Source: Nitrobacter sp. NHB1 (GTDB lineage Bacteria > Pseudomonadota > Alphaproteobacteria > Rhizobiales > Xanthobacteraceae). Taken from it: DNA of 64,000 bases. Made by a program: the position numbers and the translations under genes. The notes under the pieces are model-generated. The model was not told the origin of the DNA. It did no database searches and saw only the letters and a list, made by a program, of their open reading frames with translations. Location of the stretch: contig NZ_JBAMDA010000001.1 in assembly GCF_036964665.1 (NCBI RefSeq), positions 1,054,001-1,118,000 on the forward strand. The letters are read 5' to 3'. Positions within the stretch are counted from its first letter, which is position 1. Every line of letters begins with the position of its first letter. Shown piece after piece: positions 44,668-52,891 of the stretch.

Positions 44668-46080
44668 TTACAGCGGCAGTTCTGGTTCGACAGGGGTCGC
44701 AGTCAAAGCTTCCTGCGCTGTTCGAACTCTCCTTTCGGCTTCGGAAAACACCTCATCAGGATTGTTGCCGGCAAATGAGGTGCGAATAATGATCTGATCT
44801 AACTCTTCTTTCGCAAGCACTAGAACGCCCAATTTCTCGGCTTGTTCAAGGTCGGCTTGTAGCTCCCCACGCGGCAACGTGGAAACCATAACGGGCAAAA
44901 GCTTGACATGTCCATTGTTGGATTGATCGAGCCGTTCCCGAACCTTCGAATAGCGGGCAACGAGTTTCGGCAGCTTATTGTCCGCTCTCAACAATCCGGT
45001 CGTGCATTCGAGGATAGCGATCTGGCCCTGTGGAGTAGTTAGGATCAAGTCCGCAAAATCCTGAGTTCGTGCCGTCAAACCCATTTGCACCGTACCAAAT
45101 CCGAGCATCCAAAATAGCCAAGCCACCGCGATCTCAAAATCTCGTGCGTCGTGCCCTCTTGAATGTGGACGGGAAAGGAATGTTTTGAGGATGGCTAGCC
45201 CGCTATCGAACGACTCTATAATTTCCCGTCGGGAGTTCTGGGATGTTGTGGGATCGGATATATACCAGTGAGTCTGTGCGACGCCTTTGTAGATGGCGTA
45301 ACAATGAAGGATCGCGGCTTTGCTAACTGGTAGATCGAAAGTACCGATCTGCATGTCATCGGTTTGCTTCCAACTGAACTCGTTACCCGTCAAAACTCCA
45401 CGATTGATTTTTACTTGGTTAATCTCGCGGTATCCTAAAGAAGCTCCCAAGACATCTAGCGTGTTTGCTAGGCGAATAACGACGTGAGCCGTTTGACCTA
45501 CAATTTTCGAATTGTCGCCATCGAATCCCATGACGGCGGCCCCAATCACCTCGATGGTAATTGAGTCAGTAAATAATCCGCCGAGTCCGTACTCAGAAAA
45601 CAACTCTTGCATGCTATCGTGTGGAACGGCCGCGCTTCTCAACTCCCAATCCAACACAGAAGGGCCGGCGCTCAATATCTGCTTGTCTCCGGTCAACCGG
45701 AGCACGTTCACTCTCGATTGAGACTGCAAAGCCAAGGGATGAAGCGGGGTGTACGAAGCCTTGTGTTTTGGGGGGAACGTGAGTTCGCCCTGCGGTGTAC
45801 TAACGGTTCGATTTCCTATGTCGGTAACCATATCTCGATACGACTTCCCTAAGTCCGACAGCTTGAAGTGCCCAGCGCGCACATTCTCCGATTTGAACAT
45901 CTTGAACGACATTTTTGAGTGTGCAGTGTGGAGCCAGATTATGCCTTGAACGATCACAAACTGCCCGGCGTGCTTTACTGCAACGTAAGCGAACGAGTTA
46001 TTTGCATAACCCGACTCCCAAGGAGCAATGGCCTGATAAAAATCGTTAATGTGCCTCGAACTGACGGGGTCGAATGTCAT
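44668..46080 (-). CDS. Putative restriction-endonuclease-fold protein (ECT variant)
   Basis: The 470-aa protein has an unrecognised N-terminal ~300 residues and a C-terminal ~130-residue PD-(D/E)xK-like domain. Visible are a helix DFEIAVAWLFWMLGF (314-328), the acidic turn DFADLILTTPQ (341-351), and ILECTTG (356-362), where the usual ExK lysine is replaced by Thr, followed by NKLPKLVARYSKVRERL. This resembles Mrr-like nucleases with a permuted or degenerate active site. Position next to the integrase in the cargo end of the island fits a defence effector. Nuclease activity is inferred. Confidence 0.6.
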   Translation of the reverse strand: MTFDPVSSRHINDFYQAIAPWESGYANNSFAYVAVKHAGQFVIVQGIIWLHTAHSKMSFKMFKSENVRAGHFKLSDLGKSYRDMVTDIGNRTVSTPQGELTFPPKHKASYTPLHPLALQSQSRVNVLRLTGDKQILSAGPSVLDWELRSAAVPHDSMQELFSEYGLGGLFTDSITIEVIGAAVMGFDGDNSKIVGQTAHVVIRLANTLDVLGASLGYREINQVKINRGVLTGNEFSWKQTDDMQIGTFDLPVSKAAILHCYAIYKGVAQTHWYISDPTTSQNSRREIIESFDSGLAILKTFLSRPHSRGHDARDFEIAVAWLFWMLGFGTVQMGLTARTQDFADLILTTPQGQIAILECTTGLLRADNKLPKLVARYSKVRERLDQSNNGHVKLLPVMVSTLPRGELQADLEQAEKLGVLVLAKEELDQIIIRTSFAGNNPDEVFSEAERRVRTAQEALTATPVEPELPL

Positions 46081-46540
46081 GTTCGCATTCCTGCTACCGG
46101 CACGACATCGGAACCGTTATGCTCGGCACTAGTGGTCAAATACGCGGTTTGCATTGTGGGCATCAACCATACTGAGCGCAAAGACTCCTGCTGCACCGAT
46201 ACGGCATAGAATGGACCCGCGCGGTGTGCCAACCGAGCTATCCCGTCACCGCAGGGCACCCGTAACAAGGACGGTCTGCCAAGCTGCTGGCATAAAATTC
46301 CCAAAGAGTGGTGGCCCCGGAAATGAAATCCCAAGTGGATTTTAGCGATTTCGGCACAGCCCTGATTAACACGTTCGTACCCGCCCCCGAAAAGTCCGGC
46401 TTTTCGAACGCGACTTTGACGCGGGAAGAAGGACCGTGCAACCGTGCTCGCGACGAAAAACACAATGACTTTAGACGATTCTGGCCAATCGCGCCGTTAG
46501 TGGGGGACGCGTACAAGCCGCTTCGTGGGCGAATATGTCG
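46081..46540. other. Intergenic region between cargo and the small pre-integrase gene
   Basis: About 460 bases with overlapping weak frames on both strands and no supported gene. It should hold the promoter of the nuclease-like gene. Confidence 0.35.
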
Positions 46541-46714
46541 TTATTCTTTATCCTTCGATGGCTTGGATTTGGTCGCGGGGGCGTTGATTCCAACGATACC
46601 GAACACCGTGCCAAGCGCCTCTTCTGTCCGGTCCACGCAATCCCCCGGCAGCTTGTCGGGCAACGGCGTCGATTTGGTTTTCTTTTCCGGCGTCGGTTCT
46701 TTGCTCTTTGTCAT
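46541..46714 (-). CDS. Small protein downstream of the integrase gene
   Basis: A 57-codon frame encodes a Lys/Pro-rich N terminus (MTKSKEPTPEKKTKS) and a compact middle (PLPDKLPGDCVDRTEEALGTVFGIVGINA). It has a strong ribosome-binding site (GGAGGGAGG, 7 bases before the ATG) and lies 33 bases downstream of the integrase stop, so it is probably co-transcribed with it. No family recognised; it could be a recombination-related or inhibitor peptide. Confidence 0.6.
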   Translation of the reverse strand: MTKSKEPTPEKKTKSTPLPDKLPGDCVDRTEEALGTVFGIVGINAPATKSKPSKDKE

Positions 46715-46747
46715 GACCGTTCCTCCCTCCTTGTTTGGCGTCCCGCT

Positions 46748-48193
46748 TCAACGTCGCAACGCTATCACGTTGTCTTCGGGCGGGTTGACGATCCGGTCGA
46801 CGAGATCAGCAAGACGCTGCAATGCGTCCGCCTTCTCTGCGTCGTAGGAATGACGATCATAAACGCCTTCAACGCCTTTAATGGAATGGCCTAGTACGCG
46901 CTCCGAAACGTGAGGCAAGACGCCAGCCTTAGCCATGAGCGACTTTGCCGTGCGCCGTAGATCGTGCAACGTCCACCACTCCTGTTTTAACTGGCGTGTT
47001 AGTTCTTTCTTGGCCTCGCGGCCCTTGGCGGCGGCATTGGCTTCCAGCAGCGTCCTGACTTTCGCGACAAATATCAGCTTGGCAGAATCGTTGCGTGCCT
47101 CGGCTATCTTTTGCAGTTCATTCAGCATCAGCAGATCGAACGCTTCCTTGGCCTTGCTAAAGGAGTTGAACGCTGGCGGGGCTGGTGGTGTCTTGTCCGT
47201 CGACTTGCGCCGCCGTCCAGGCGTTCGGCCCGGAAACACATGAGGGTTGTCTTCAAGCCGTGGCTGCGCAGCAATGATATCCTGCACTACTTGTGGCAAG
47301 GTAAGGCTTCCGGCATTGGACTTCTCACGCGCTTCGGTCGGAATCGTCCACACACCATTCGCGAGATTGGCCCATTGCATGGTGGCCACTTTTTCACGAC
47401 GCTGCGCCGTCAATAGCAGCACTCTCACCATTGCACCGAAAACCGTCTTGTCAGTCATGCTATCGCAGGCCGTCCATAATGCTTTGATTTCGTCGTAATT
47501 GAGAATGCGTTTGCGTTTGTGATCGGTGCTATTGCTTCGGTGCATCCCTCGCGCCACCGGTGACGTGTAGTCGTCATTGCGAGTCGTATACCAGTTCATG
47601 GTCTTCCGAATAATCGCGAGCACGACATCGGCCTGACGCGCGCCGTGCTTGTCTTGGATTTGATCGAGCAAGTCGGCAACCTCGCTACGTTTGATATCAC
47701 GAAACGGCTTATCCCCCCATTTCGGATAAACACACTTGGCCAGCAACCGCTCAATGTCAGCTTTCGTGCGCAGCCCCTTGGTTTCGACGTGGCGCTTGAC
47801 GAAGTTCTCGGCCACTTCTTTGAAGCTTGGCCCTCTTGCCTTGGCTTCTGCGAGCGCTTTTTCTTCCACCCGCATTTTTTCTTCCGCGAGCGCCTTGGCT
47901 TCCGACAGCGCTTTTTTGGGATCGGCTAGAAACAGACGCGCTTTATCCCTCGCCTCTTTCACTTTCAGGATCGGGTAAAGGCCCAGAGACTTGGAGGTGA
48001 CGATTGTAATCGGCTTGCCATCCTCCTTGCGCGTTGACCGAGTGTAATACTGCGCAACCCAAGTCTTCCGGCCCTTGGCACTGACTCGCAGCACCAATCC
48101 CGGCACATGTTTGTCGAAGTGGTTTTGGAATTGCTGGTCCGTGGGTGCTTTGAGTTTCGCCACACCCTCGTCAGTGAGCTTCTTTTGCTCCAT
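46748..48193 (-). CDS. int: Tyrosine recombinase integrase (P4 type)
   Basis: The 481-aa protein has a P4-type N-terminal arm-binding domain (DKHVPGLVLRVSAKGRKTW), a core-binding SAM-like domain, and a catalytic domain with Arg in AQRREKVATMQW, HDLRRT, and H...Y in GHSIKGVEGVYDRHSY. It integrates the element at tRNA-Lys, as shown by the 51-bp repeats, and lies 173 bases from attR. An extra ~60-residue segment rich in Lys and Ala (about 365-425) separates the catalytic motifs. Confidence 0.95.
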   Translation of the reverse strand: MEQKKLTDEGVAKLKAPTDQQFQNHFDKHVPGLVLRVSAKGRKTWVAQYYTRSTRKEDGKPITIVTSKSLGLYPILKVKEARDKARLFLADPKKALSEAKALAEEKMRVEEKALAEAKARGPSFKEVAENFVKRHVETKGLRTKADIERLLAKCVYPKWGDKPFRDIKRSEVADLLDQIQDKHGARQADVVLAIIRKTMNWYTTRNDDYTSPVARGMHRSNSTDHKRKRILNYDEIKALWTACDSMTDKTVFGAMVRVLLLTAQRREKVATMQWANLANGVWTIPTEAREKSNAGSLTLPQVVQDIIAAQPRLEDNPHVFPGRTPGRRRKSTDKTPPAPPAFNSFSKAKEAFDLLMLNELQKIAEARNDSAKLIFVAKVRTLLEANAAAKGREAKKELTRQLKQEWWTLHDLRRTAKSLMAKAGVLPHVSERVLGHSIKGVEGVYDRHSYDAEKADALQRLADLVDRIVNPPEDNVIALRR

Positions 48194-48208
48194 TGTCCCA
48201 TACCCGAT

Positions 48209-48228
48209 TTGACTATGTTTTGACTATG
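48209..48228 (+). repeat. Paired ttgactatg motif beside the integrase
   Basis: ttgactatg at 48209-48217 and 48220-48228, 11 bases apart, lies between the integrase start and attR. This spacing of about one helical turn and the location are typical of integrase arm-type sites. A matching pair is at 33632-33650. Confidence 0.6.
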
Positions 48229-48366
48229 TAAGGGGCCTGTTATGGGTTGGCTAGGGGTGACTAGGGAAGAAGCGTTTTGAAGCGTATGACGCTCGTATAT
48301 ATTTGATAATAATCAACTTATGGCGTTTGACTTGATGCGGGCTGGATACCGTCGAATCGGCGTAAT

Positions 48367-48417
48367 ACGTGACTTTTAATCATGGGGTCGTGGGTTCGAG
48401 TCCCACCGCGCTCACCA
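48367..48417 (+). repeat. attR: second copy of the tRNA-Lys 3' end
   Basis: Identical over 51 bases to 29938-29988. It lacks the tRNA 5' half, so it is not a second tRNA gene. It marks the right end of the element. Confidence 0.95.
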
Positions 48418-48908
48418 TAGAATTCATTCCGACTTCGCAGATTTTCTGACGTTCGCGATTCGACGCGCGAGCGCCTCTGCCGGGTGCGTTCCGGCGATCA
48501 GCGAGACGGATCAGGCTCACACCTTCCGTTCCGCCGCTCGTTGCTCAAGGAATGCGATAGCCGCCCTCCGGCTATTATAGGATCGGCTTCATCGAACGTC
48601 TTCGAATCCCGACAAGTCCGGCGGATGATAAAAACGGCGAATGACATCGATGAAATTCGGGACTCAACTTCATACGATGCTTCTCATCGCGAACAAGGAC
48701 TTCTTCCTGTCCGGCACAAGCCGGGGAAGAAATAGAAAACCCCGCCGGAGCGGGGTTATTCTTCGGAGTTGGTACTTGAAGCCATAGCGTTTTCCAGCGA
48801 AGCATGTCCTCGGGCTTGACCCGAGGATGGATACCGGTTCGCGTGAAGAAAACGCGTCAAATCAAATCATAGAGCCCCGCATCTGATTCCATCAGAAGCG
48901 GAAAGGCT
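48418..48908. other. Stretch right of attR with a terminator
   Basis: No gene is firmly supported. A plus-strand 83-codon frame (48484-48735) ends just before a good terminator but has no family resemblance or ribosome-binding site. The region probably includes old flanking DNA of the tRNA-Lys locus. Confidence 0.4.
48738..48757 (+). terminator. Rho-independent terminator
   Basis: aaccccg and cggggtt flank six bases, followed by attctt. It could end transcription entering from the element or from tRNA-Lys read-through before integration. Confidence 0.7.
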
Positions 48909-49169
48909 CTAGTGCTTCAAGCCTACGTGAACTTCGGTCCCAAGTGCTTTTTCTTCGACCCCAAGCGTTTCACAAATCGCCTTCAGGTGCGGAAGATCCG
49001 GAAACTTGATGCCACGCATGTAGAGCGAGATGTCGCAGCGGCGGAAATCAGAGCGACCGCGGAACCGCTTCGATGCTTCGCGGGCGAATTCCGCCTCTGT
49101 CCAATGGTTGTCGGCGACAAGTTTTGCAAGATGATTTCCAAACTCTACTCTATCTGCATCTGCCATCAT
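48909..49169 (-). CDS. Small XRE-like helix-turn-helix protein
   Basis: The 86-aa protein reads RVEFGNHLAKLVADNHWTEAEFAREASKRFRGRSDFRRCDISLYMRG and continues through PDLPHLKAICETLGV. This is a helix-turn-helix of the XRE type found in Bradyrhizobium regulators, with the recognition helix near CDISLYMRG. The tandem ATGs at 49169/49166 follow AGGAAGAG. Probable small transcription regulator; target unknown. Confidence 0.7.
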   Translation of the reverse strand: MMADADRVEFGNHLAKLVADNHWTEAEFAREASKRFRGRSDFRRCDISLYMRGIKFPDLPHLKAICETLGVEEKALGTEVHVGLKH

Positions 49170-49625
49170 TTTCTTCTCTTCCTGACTTCCCATCACACGC
49201 ATCCACCATCCGGGCAGGTGGTCCTGTCCGGAAGACGATACGCGACGCAAACCGCCGGGCCTCCCGGCGATTTTCTTACGTCAAAGGGAATATATCTATT
49301 ACAATACATCGCCCCCATTTACCTCTACCGCCAGCTTCAGGGCACCCCCGCGCATTTTGCATGGAACGATCCCCCGCTCTATCCAACGCGATGGCCATGC
49401 TCCATTCAACGCAGAGCACTGACTCATCCCGCCCTTCCGAGTTTTTGTGAACGCCCTCGGATCTGGAGCTATCGCGCGACGGACTGAGGACCAGTGTGCA
49501 TCACCTGCGTCAGACAGACCGGCTATTGTGAGATTCGATCAGGGAAATTGCGGTATGGATATCAAGCGTGGCGTACGCGATAGAGCGCGACTCGCTCTTC
49601 GGTCAGAACGCCACGGAGGTTTTTG
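49170..49625. other. Intergenic region between the XRE gene and the frameshifted gene
   Basis: About 450 bases without a firm gene. A 23-codon frame at 49556-49627 ends in tgatg, overlapping the next start, and might act as a leader peptide, but there is no other support for it. Confidence 0.35.
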
Positions 49626-50007
49626 ATGAAAGTTCACAGAGCCGCACGATTCGTGACCGTTACTGGCAGTCGTGCCAACGTCGAGCGACAATCCGTCGAT
49701 ATCCTGTTCGCGGGCGACGACGGAAAGGACTATGCGATCGAGATCGACCCCTCCATCTTAGCGGCCCTGGTCGCTCGGCGAGGCCAAGGAGCTTCACGCC
49801 AGCCTTCCTGAGTTGTCCGATCTTCCGATGCAGGAGCTTCGGACTACCCAGATGTCCGTTTCGATGTCTCCCGACGGTACGCTGGCCTGGAGGATTTCCC
49901 TGGCCGGGGACATCCATTTCGATCTGGCCTTCTCTCCCGAGCAGTTTCGCTCGCTGGACCGCAAAATGGCGATGGTGCGTGAACTGATCGACCGCCGCAT
50001 TCAATAA
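49626..50007 (+). pseudogene. Frameshifted small hypothetical gene
   Basis: The first frame reads FVTVTGSRANVERQSVDILF and FAGDDGKDYAIEIDPSILAALVA, then leaves the expected reading near 49769-49775. A one-base shift there joins a second frame, LGEAKELHASLPELSDLPMQ, through SVSMSPDGTLAWRISLAGDI to RELIDRRIQ at 50007. The two parts join smoothly as one ~127-residue protein, so this is a single-base deletion (or a sequencing error). No domain recognised. Confidence 0.65.
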
Positions 50008-50217
50008 CTGGACGAATTTCGCCGAACCCGCCGCCGAGATCGGCGGCGATATCGTAACAGACTGAATTCATTGTTGATTTGCCAGAACCGAATTAAAACT
50101 CAAAATGACGTGCGGATTAACGTTACGGCGAGCCAAATTTGCGATTTCGTGTTGCCGCAAATTTTGAACACATTCTGCCGGAATAACGCGGCAATCACGA
50201 CATCGAGGATCTGGTTC

Positions 50218-50568
50218 ATGCGCGTTACTCGCATTCAAGCTGCTCTTTTTTCATGCGTCCTGACTGCGGGTTTTGCTGCTCCGGCCCTTGCCCAGACGCC
50301 CTACGACGGGCTTTGGAACGTCAAAATCGTCACCAAAACGGGTAGCTGCGACCCGGTGGCGCAATATCCCATGACGGTGACCGACGGCAAGGTTTCGGCG
50401 GCCGACGCCGACGTCACCGGCAGCGTCGGCCACCGGGGTCGGGTGAGGGTGTCAATCCGCGGCGCTTACGCCAACGGCCAACTCAGCGGCAATGCCGGAT
50501 CCGGCAAGTGGAACGGCGCATCCGCAGGAATTCCTTGCAGCGGCCGCTGGGAAGCGTCGCGTCAGTAA
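50218..50568 (+). CDS. Exported hypothetical protein
   Basis: The 116-aa product has a signal peptide (MRVTRIQAALFSCVLTAGFA, cleavage probably after ALA) and a small core beginning TPYDGLWNVKIVTKTGSCDPVAQYP, with two Cys. It is predicted periplasmic. It is followed by another exported protein and may share a beta-strand fold with it. The ATG at 50218 gives the signal peptide; the frame is open from 50071. Confidence 0.65.
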   Translation: MRVTRIQAALFSCVLTAGFAAPALAQTPYDGLWNVKIVTKTGSCDPVAQYPMTVTDGKVSAADADVTGSVGHRGRVRVSIRGAYANGQLSGNAGSGKWNGASAGIPCSGRWEASRQ

Positions 50569-50585
50569 AATCGGGGTCGAGGGCA

Positions 50586-51083
50586 ATGGGATTCGGGGCA
50601 ACCATGTCACGAGGATTATCGACGGCGTGCGCCGTCGGCGCTGCGATGATGCTTTCGGTGTCCGCGAGTTACGCGGGGGCCGGTCCGTTCGAAGGCCTGG
50701 CTGGCGTCTGGACCGGGCGCGGCACCATACAGCTCGAGGGTGGCTCGACCGAAAATATTCGATGCAAAGCCACCTACGCGGTGAGCGGCGACGCGCAGGG
50801 CCTCAATCAGACGCTGCTGTGCGCCAGCGACAGTTACAAATTCGAACTCAAGAGCAACGTGCTTGCCAAGGGTGGGGTTTTGTCCGGCACTTGGCACGAA
50901 ACCAGCCGCAATGTTGGCGGAACTCTCGAAGGGCGTGCCGGCAACGGGCAGTTTAACGTCAACGTCAGCGCTCCCGCATTCACGGCGAAGCTCAAATTGA
51001 CCACGCATGGCAACCGGCAGAACGTCGTCATCAGCTCCGAGGGTCAGTTCAGGGGCGCCCGTATCTCGCTATCGCGCTCCTGA
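50586..51083 (+). CDS. Exported hypothetical protein
   Basis: The 165-aa product starts MGFGATMSRGLSTACAVGAA with a signal peptide (cleavage after SYA or GAG). The core begins GPFEGLAGVWTGRGTIQLEGGS and continues LKSNVLAKGGVLSGTWHET, a lipocalin-like pattern of beta strands. It starts 17 bases after the preceding gene on the same strand. Periplasmic; function unknown. Confidence 0.65.
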   Translation: MGFGATMSRGLSTACAVGAAMMLSVSASYAGAGPFEGLAGVWTGRGTIQLEGGSTENIRCKATYAVSGDAQGLNQTLLCASDSYKFELKSNVLAKGGVLSGTWHETSRNVGGTLEGRAGNGQFNVNVSAPAFTAKLKLTTHGNRQNVVISSEGQFRGARISLSRS

Positions 51084-51170
51084 TTTTTTCAAGCCTTTGT
51101 CGGCCTGGCATTTCTGGCGGTTGCTTTCGTCAGGCCGCACGCGTCGGTGCCACCTCTTTAGCCCGTCACG

Positions 51171-51410
51171 TCAGCGACCCGCGGCCTTGCGTAAGGCAAC
51201 ATTGATGCGGTCCTGCCAGCCCGGACCGCCCTCCTGAAAATATTCCAGGACGTCCTGGTCGATCCGCAGCGACACAAGCTGCTTGACGCCGGGCAGCGCG
51301 GCCGTCTTCGGTGGAGCTTCGGCGACCTTCTTTGTCACCTGCTTGAACGCGGCCTCCGCCTCGGTGCGGGCATCGTTCAGCGTCCTTGGCCGTCTCGGTG
51401 GTTCTGCCAT
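51171..51410 (-). CDS. BrnA-type (CopG/DUF4415) antitoxin-like protein
   Basis: The 79-aa protein has a basic N terminus (MAEPPRRPRTLNDARTEAEA) and a C-terminal ribbon-helix-helix segment, KQLVSLRIDQDVLEYFQEGG then GWQDRINVALRKA, the signature of BrnA/DUF4415 antitoxins. BrnA normally neutralises and represses BrnT, whose gene should sit just upstream. Here that place is taken by cysK, so the antitoxin is an orphan. ATG 51410 follows AGGAAAGAGG. Confidence 0.75.
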   Translation of the reverse strand: MAEPPRRPRTLNDARTEAEAAFKQVTKKVAEAPPKTAALPGVKQLVSLRIDQDVLEYFQEGGPGWQDRINVALRKAAGR

Positions 51411-51448
51411 CGCCTCTTTCCTGAAAATCCGCTCGCAAGACAATTCGA

Positions 51449-52426
51449 TCAAATTCCCTCGAACAGCGCAGTCGAGAGATAGCGCTCCGAAAACGACGGG
51501 ACGACGGCAAGAATCGTCCGGCCCGCGCTCTCCGGCCGCTTGCCGATGGCAAGCGCCGCCGCAACCGCGGCGCCGGACGAAATGCCGCCCGGGATGCCTT
51601 CGTTACGCGCCAGCGCGCGGGCGGTTTCGAGCGCCGTGGCGCTATCGACCTTGACGACTTCGTCGATGACGGAACGATCCAGGATGTCCGGGATGAAACC
51701 CGCGCCTAATCCCTGAATCTTGTGCGGCGAATGCCGGCCGCCCGACAAGACCGCGCTCTCTTCCGGCTCCACCGCAACGATGCGCAGCGCCGGCTTGCGC
51801 GGCTTCAGGGCCTGACCGATCCCCGTGATGGTCCCGCCGGTACCGACGCCCGCCACGATATAATCGATGTTTCCGCCGGTATCGTTCCAGATCTCCTCCG
51901 CCGTGGTGCGCCGGTGAATCTCCGGGTTGGCGAGGTTCTTGAACTGTTGCGGCATCACGGCGTGCGGCGTCGTGCGCACCAGTTCCTCGGCCATGGCGAT
52001 GGATCCCCTCATGCCCTCTGCCGCCGGCGTCAGAACGATTTCAGCGCCCAGAAACGCCAGCATCTTGCAGCGCTCCGTCGAAACCGATTCCGGCATCACC
52101 AGCTTCAGGCGGTAGCCGCGCGAGGCTGCAACGAAGGCCAGCGCAATGCCCGTGTTGCCCGATGTCGGTTCGATCAGAACGGTGTCGGCGTGGATCTTGC
52201 CGGCCTTCTCCATCGCGATGACCATCGCGGCGCCGATGCGATCCTTCACGCTCGCGGCCGGGTTGAAATATTCCAGCTTGGCCAGAATTGTCGCGTTCAC
52301 GCCGTGCTGCTGCGGCAACCGGCGCAGCCGGACGATCGGGGTGTCGCCGACCGTATCGACAATACTGTCGAACACGCGGCCACGGCCGGCACGGTGCGAT
52401 GCATCGGTATTCGACTGCGTATCCAT
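51449..52426 (-). CDS. cysK: Cysteine synthase A
   Basis: The 325-aa PLP enzyme makes cysteine from O-acetylserine and sulfide. Visible motifs are the PLP lysine in NPAASVKDRIG, the substrate loop EPTSGNTGIAL, and the phosphate-binding GTGGTITG. The C-terminal ...SFSERYLSTALFEGI is the family end. The first ~15 residues are an extra polar extension. It is on the minus strand beside an orphan antitoxin. Confidence 0.95.
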   Translation of the reverse strand: MDTQSNTDASHRAGRGRVFDSIVDTVGDTPIVRLRRLPQQHGVNATILAKLEYFNPAASVKDRIGAAMVIAMEKAGKIHADTVLIEPTSGNTGIALAFVAASRGYRLKLVMPESVSTERCKMLAFLGAEIVLTPAAEGMRGSIAMAEELVRTTPHAVMPQQFKNLANPEIHRRTTAEEIWNDTGGNIDYIVAGVGTGGTITGIGQALKPRKPALRIVAVEPEESAVLSGGRHSPHKIQGLGAGFIPDILDRSVIDEVVKVDSATALETARALARNEGIPGGISSGAAVAAALAIGKRPESAGRTILAVVPSFSERYLSTALFEGI

Positions 52427-52647
52427 GTCAGCGTCCTTGAGTAACGGGTTGAAACAATGCGCATCCTCTCCATAGGGTCAGCTAGCACCCGGGGGCAAGC
52501 GCCGTGCGTGCTGCAACAATCCATTGCACCGCAAAACCGGGCGCCCGCAAAACTAGAATCGTAAAAGAAACGTATTTGTGTTGCGACATCGTCAAACATT
52601 GCATTTAATGAAGAACTCAGCTTAGCCTGATCAAAGAGGAGGTCACG

Positions 52648-52866
52648 ATGCCGGCGATTGCTGAAATCCAGTCGACCGCCCTGCCACACTCCGCGCGGCG
52701 GGAATCCGATCTTCCGACCTGCCCGGTTTGCGCTGATACGATGATCGCGGCGGAAGCATCGGCATATCTGTCGGATAACCTCATCGGCCATTTGTGGAGT
52801 TGCGACACCTGCGGTTACGGTTTCGTGACCAAGCATGTCATTGTCCGACGCATCGCCTGCAACTGA
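52648..52866 (+). CDS. Small zinc-ribbon protein
   Basis: The 72-aa protein has two CxxC pairs (CPVC near residue 25 and CDTC near 52) with the expected spacing for a zinc ribbon, ending GYGFVTKHVIVRRIAC. It has a good ribosome-binding site (AAAGAGGAGG) at 52636-52645. It lies between the divergent cysK and convergent tgt genes. Function unknown; a nucleic-acid or partner-binding role is plausible. Confidence 0.7.
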   Translation: MPAIAEIQSTALPHSARRESDLPTCPVCADTMIAAEASAYLSDNLIGHLWSCDTCGYGFVTKHVIVRRIACN

Positions 52867-52891
52867 TAGACACGTCCAACGCAGCCTGACA

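Larger units (their letters stand above)
29989..48417. mobile_element. tRNA-Lys-integrated phage-satellite-like element
   Basis: The 18.4-kb segment is bounded by a 51-bp direct repeat. It carries an integrase next to the right repeat, an AlpA/Xis-like gene next to the left repeat, a primase-helicase-like gene with iterons, TerS/TerL packaging genes and defence-type cargo. It is visibly AT-richer than the flanks and contains many small accessory genes. I find no portal, capsid, protease, tail or lysis gene, so it cannot obviously make its own virion. A PICI-like satellite or a decayed prophage fits; the first is favoured because int, alpA, pri/rep and ter order is preserved. Confidence 0.85.

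Noticed and set aside
44354-44789. Overlapping 93-94-codon frames in the gene-poor stretch
   Set aside because: Low-information sequence, poor starts, and two frames compete over the same bases.
46077-46463. 128-codon minus frame upstream of the nuclease-like gene
   Set aside because: No ribosome-binding site, no similarity, and it is contradicted by several overlapping frames on the other strand.
48367-48417. Second tRNA-Lys gene
   Set aside because: Only the 3' 51 bases are present; the D arm and 5' acceptor strand are missing. It is attR.
48484-48735. Small frame ending before the terminator right of attR
   Set aside because: No ribosome-binding site or family similarity; the terminator alone is not sufficient evidence.
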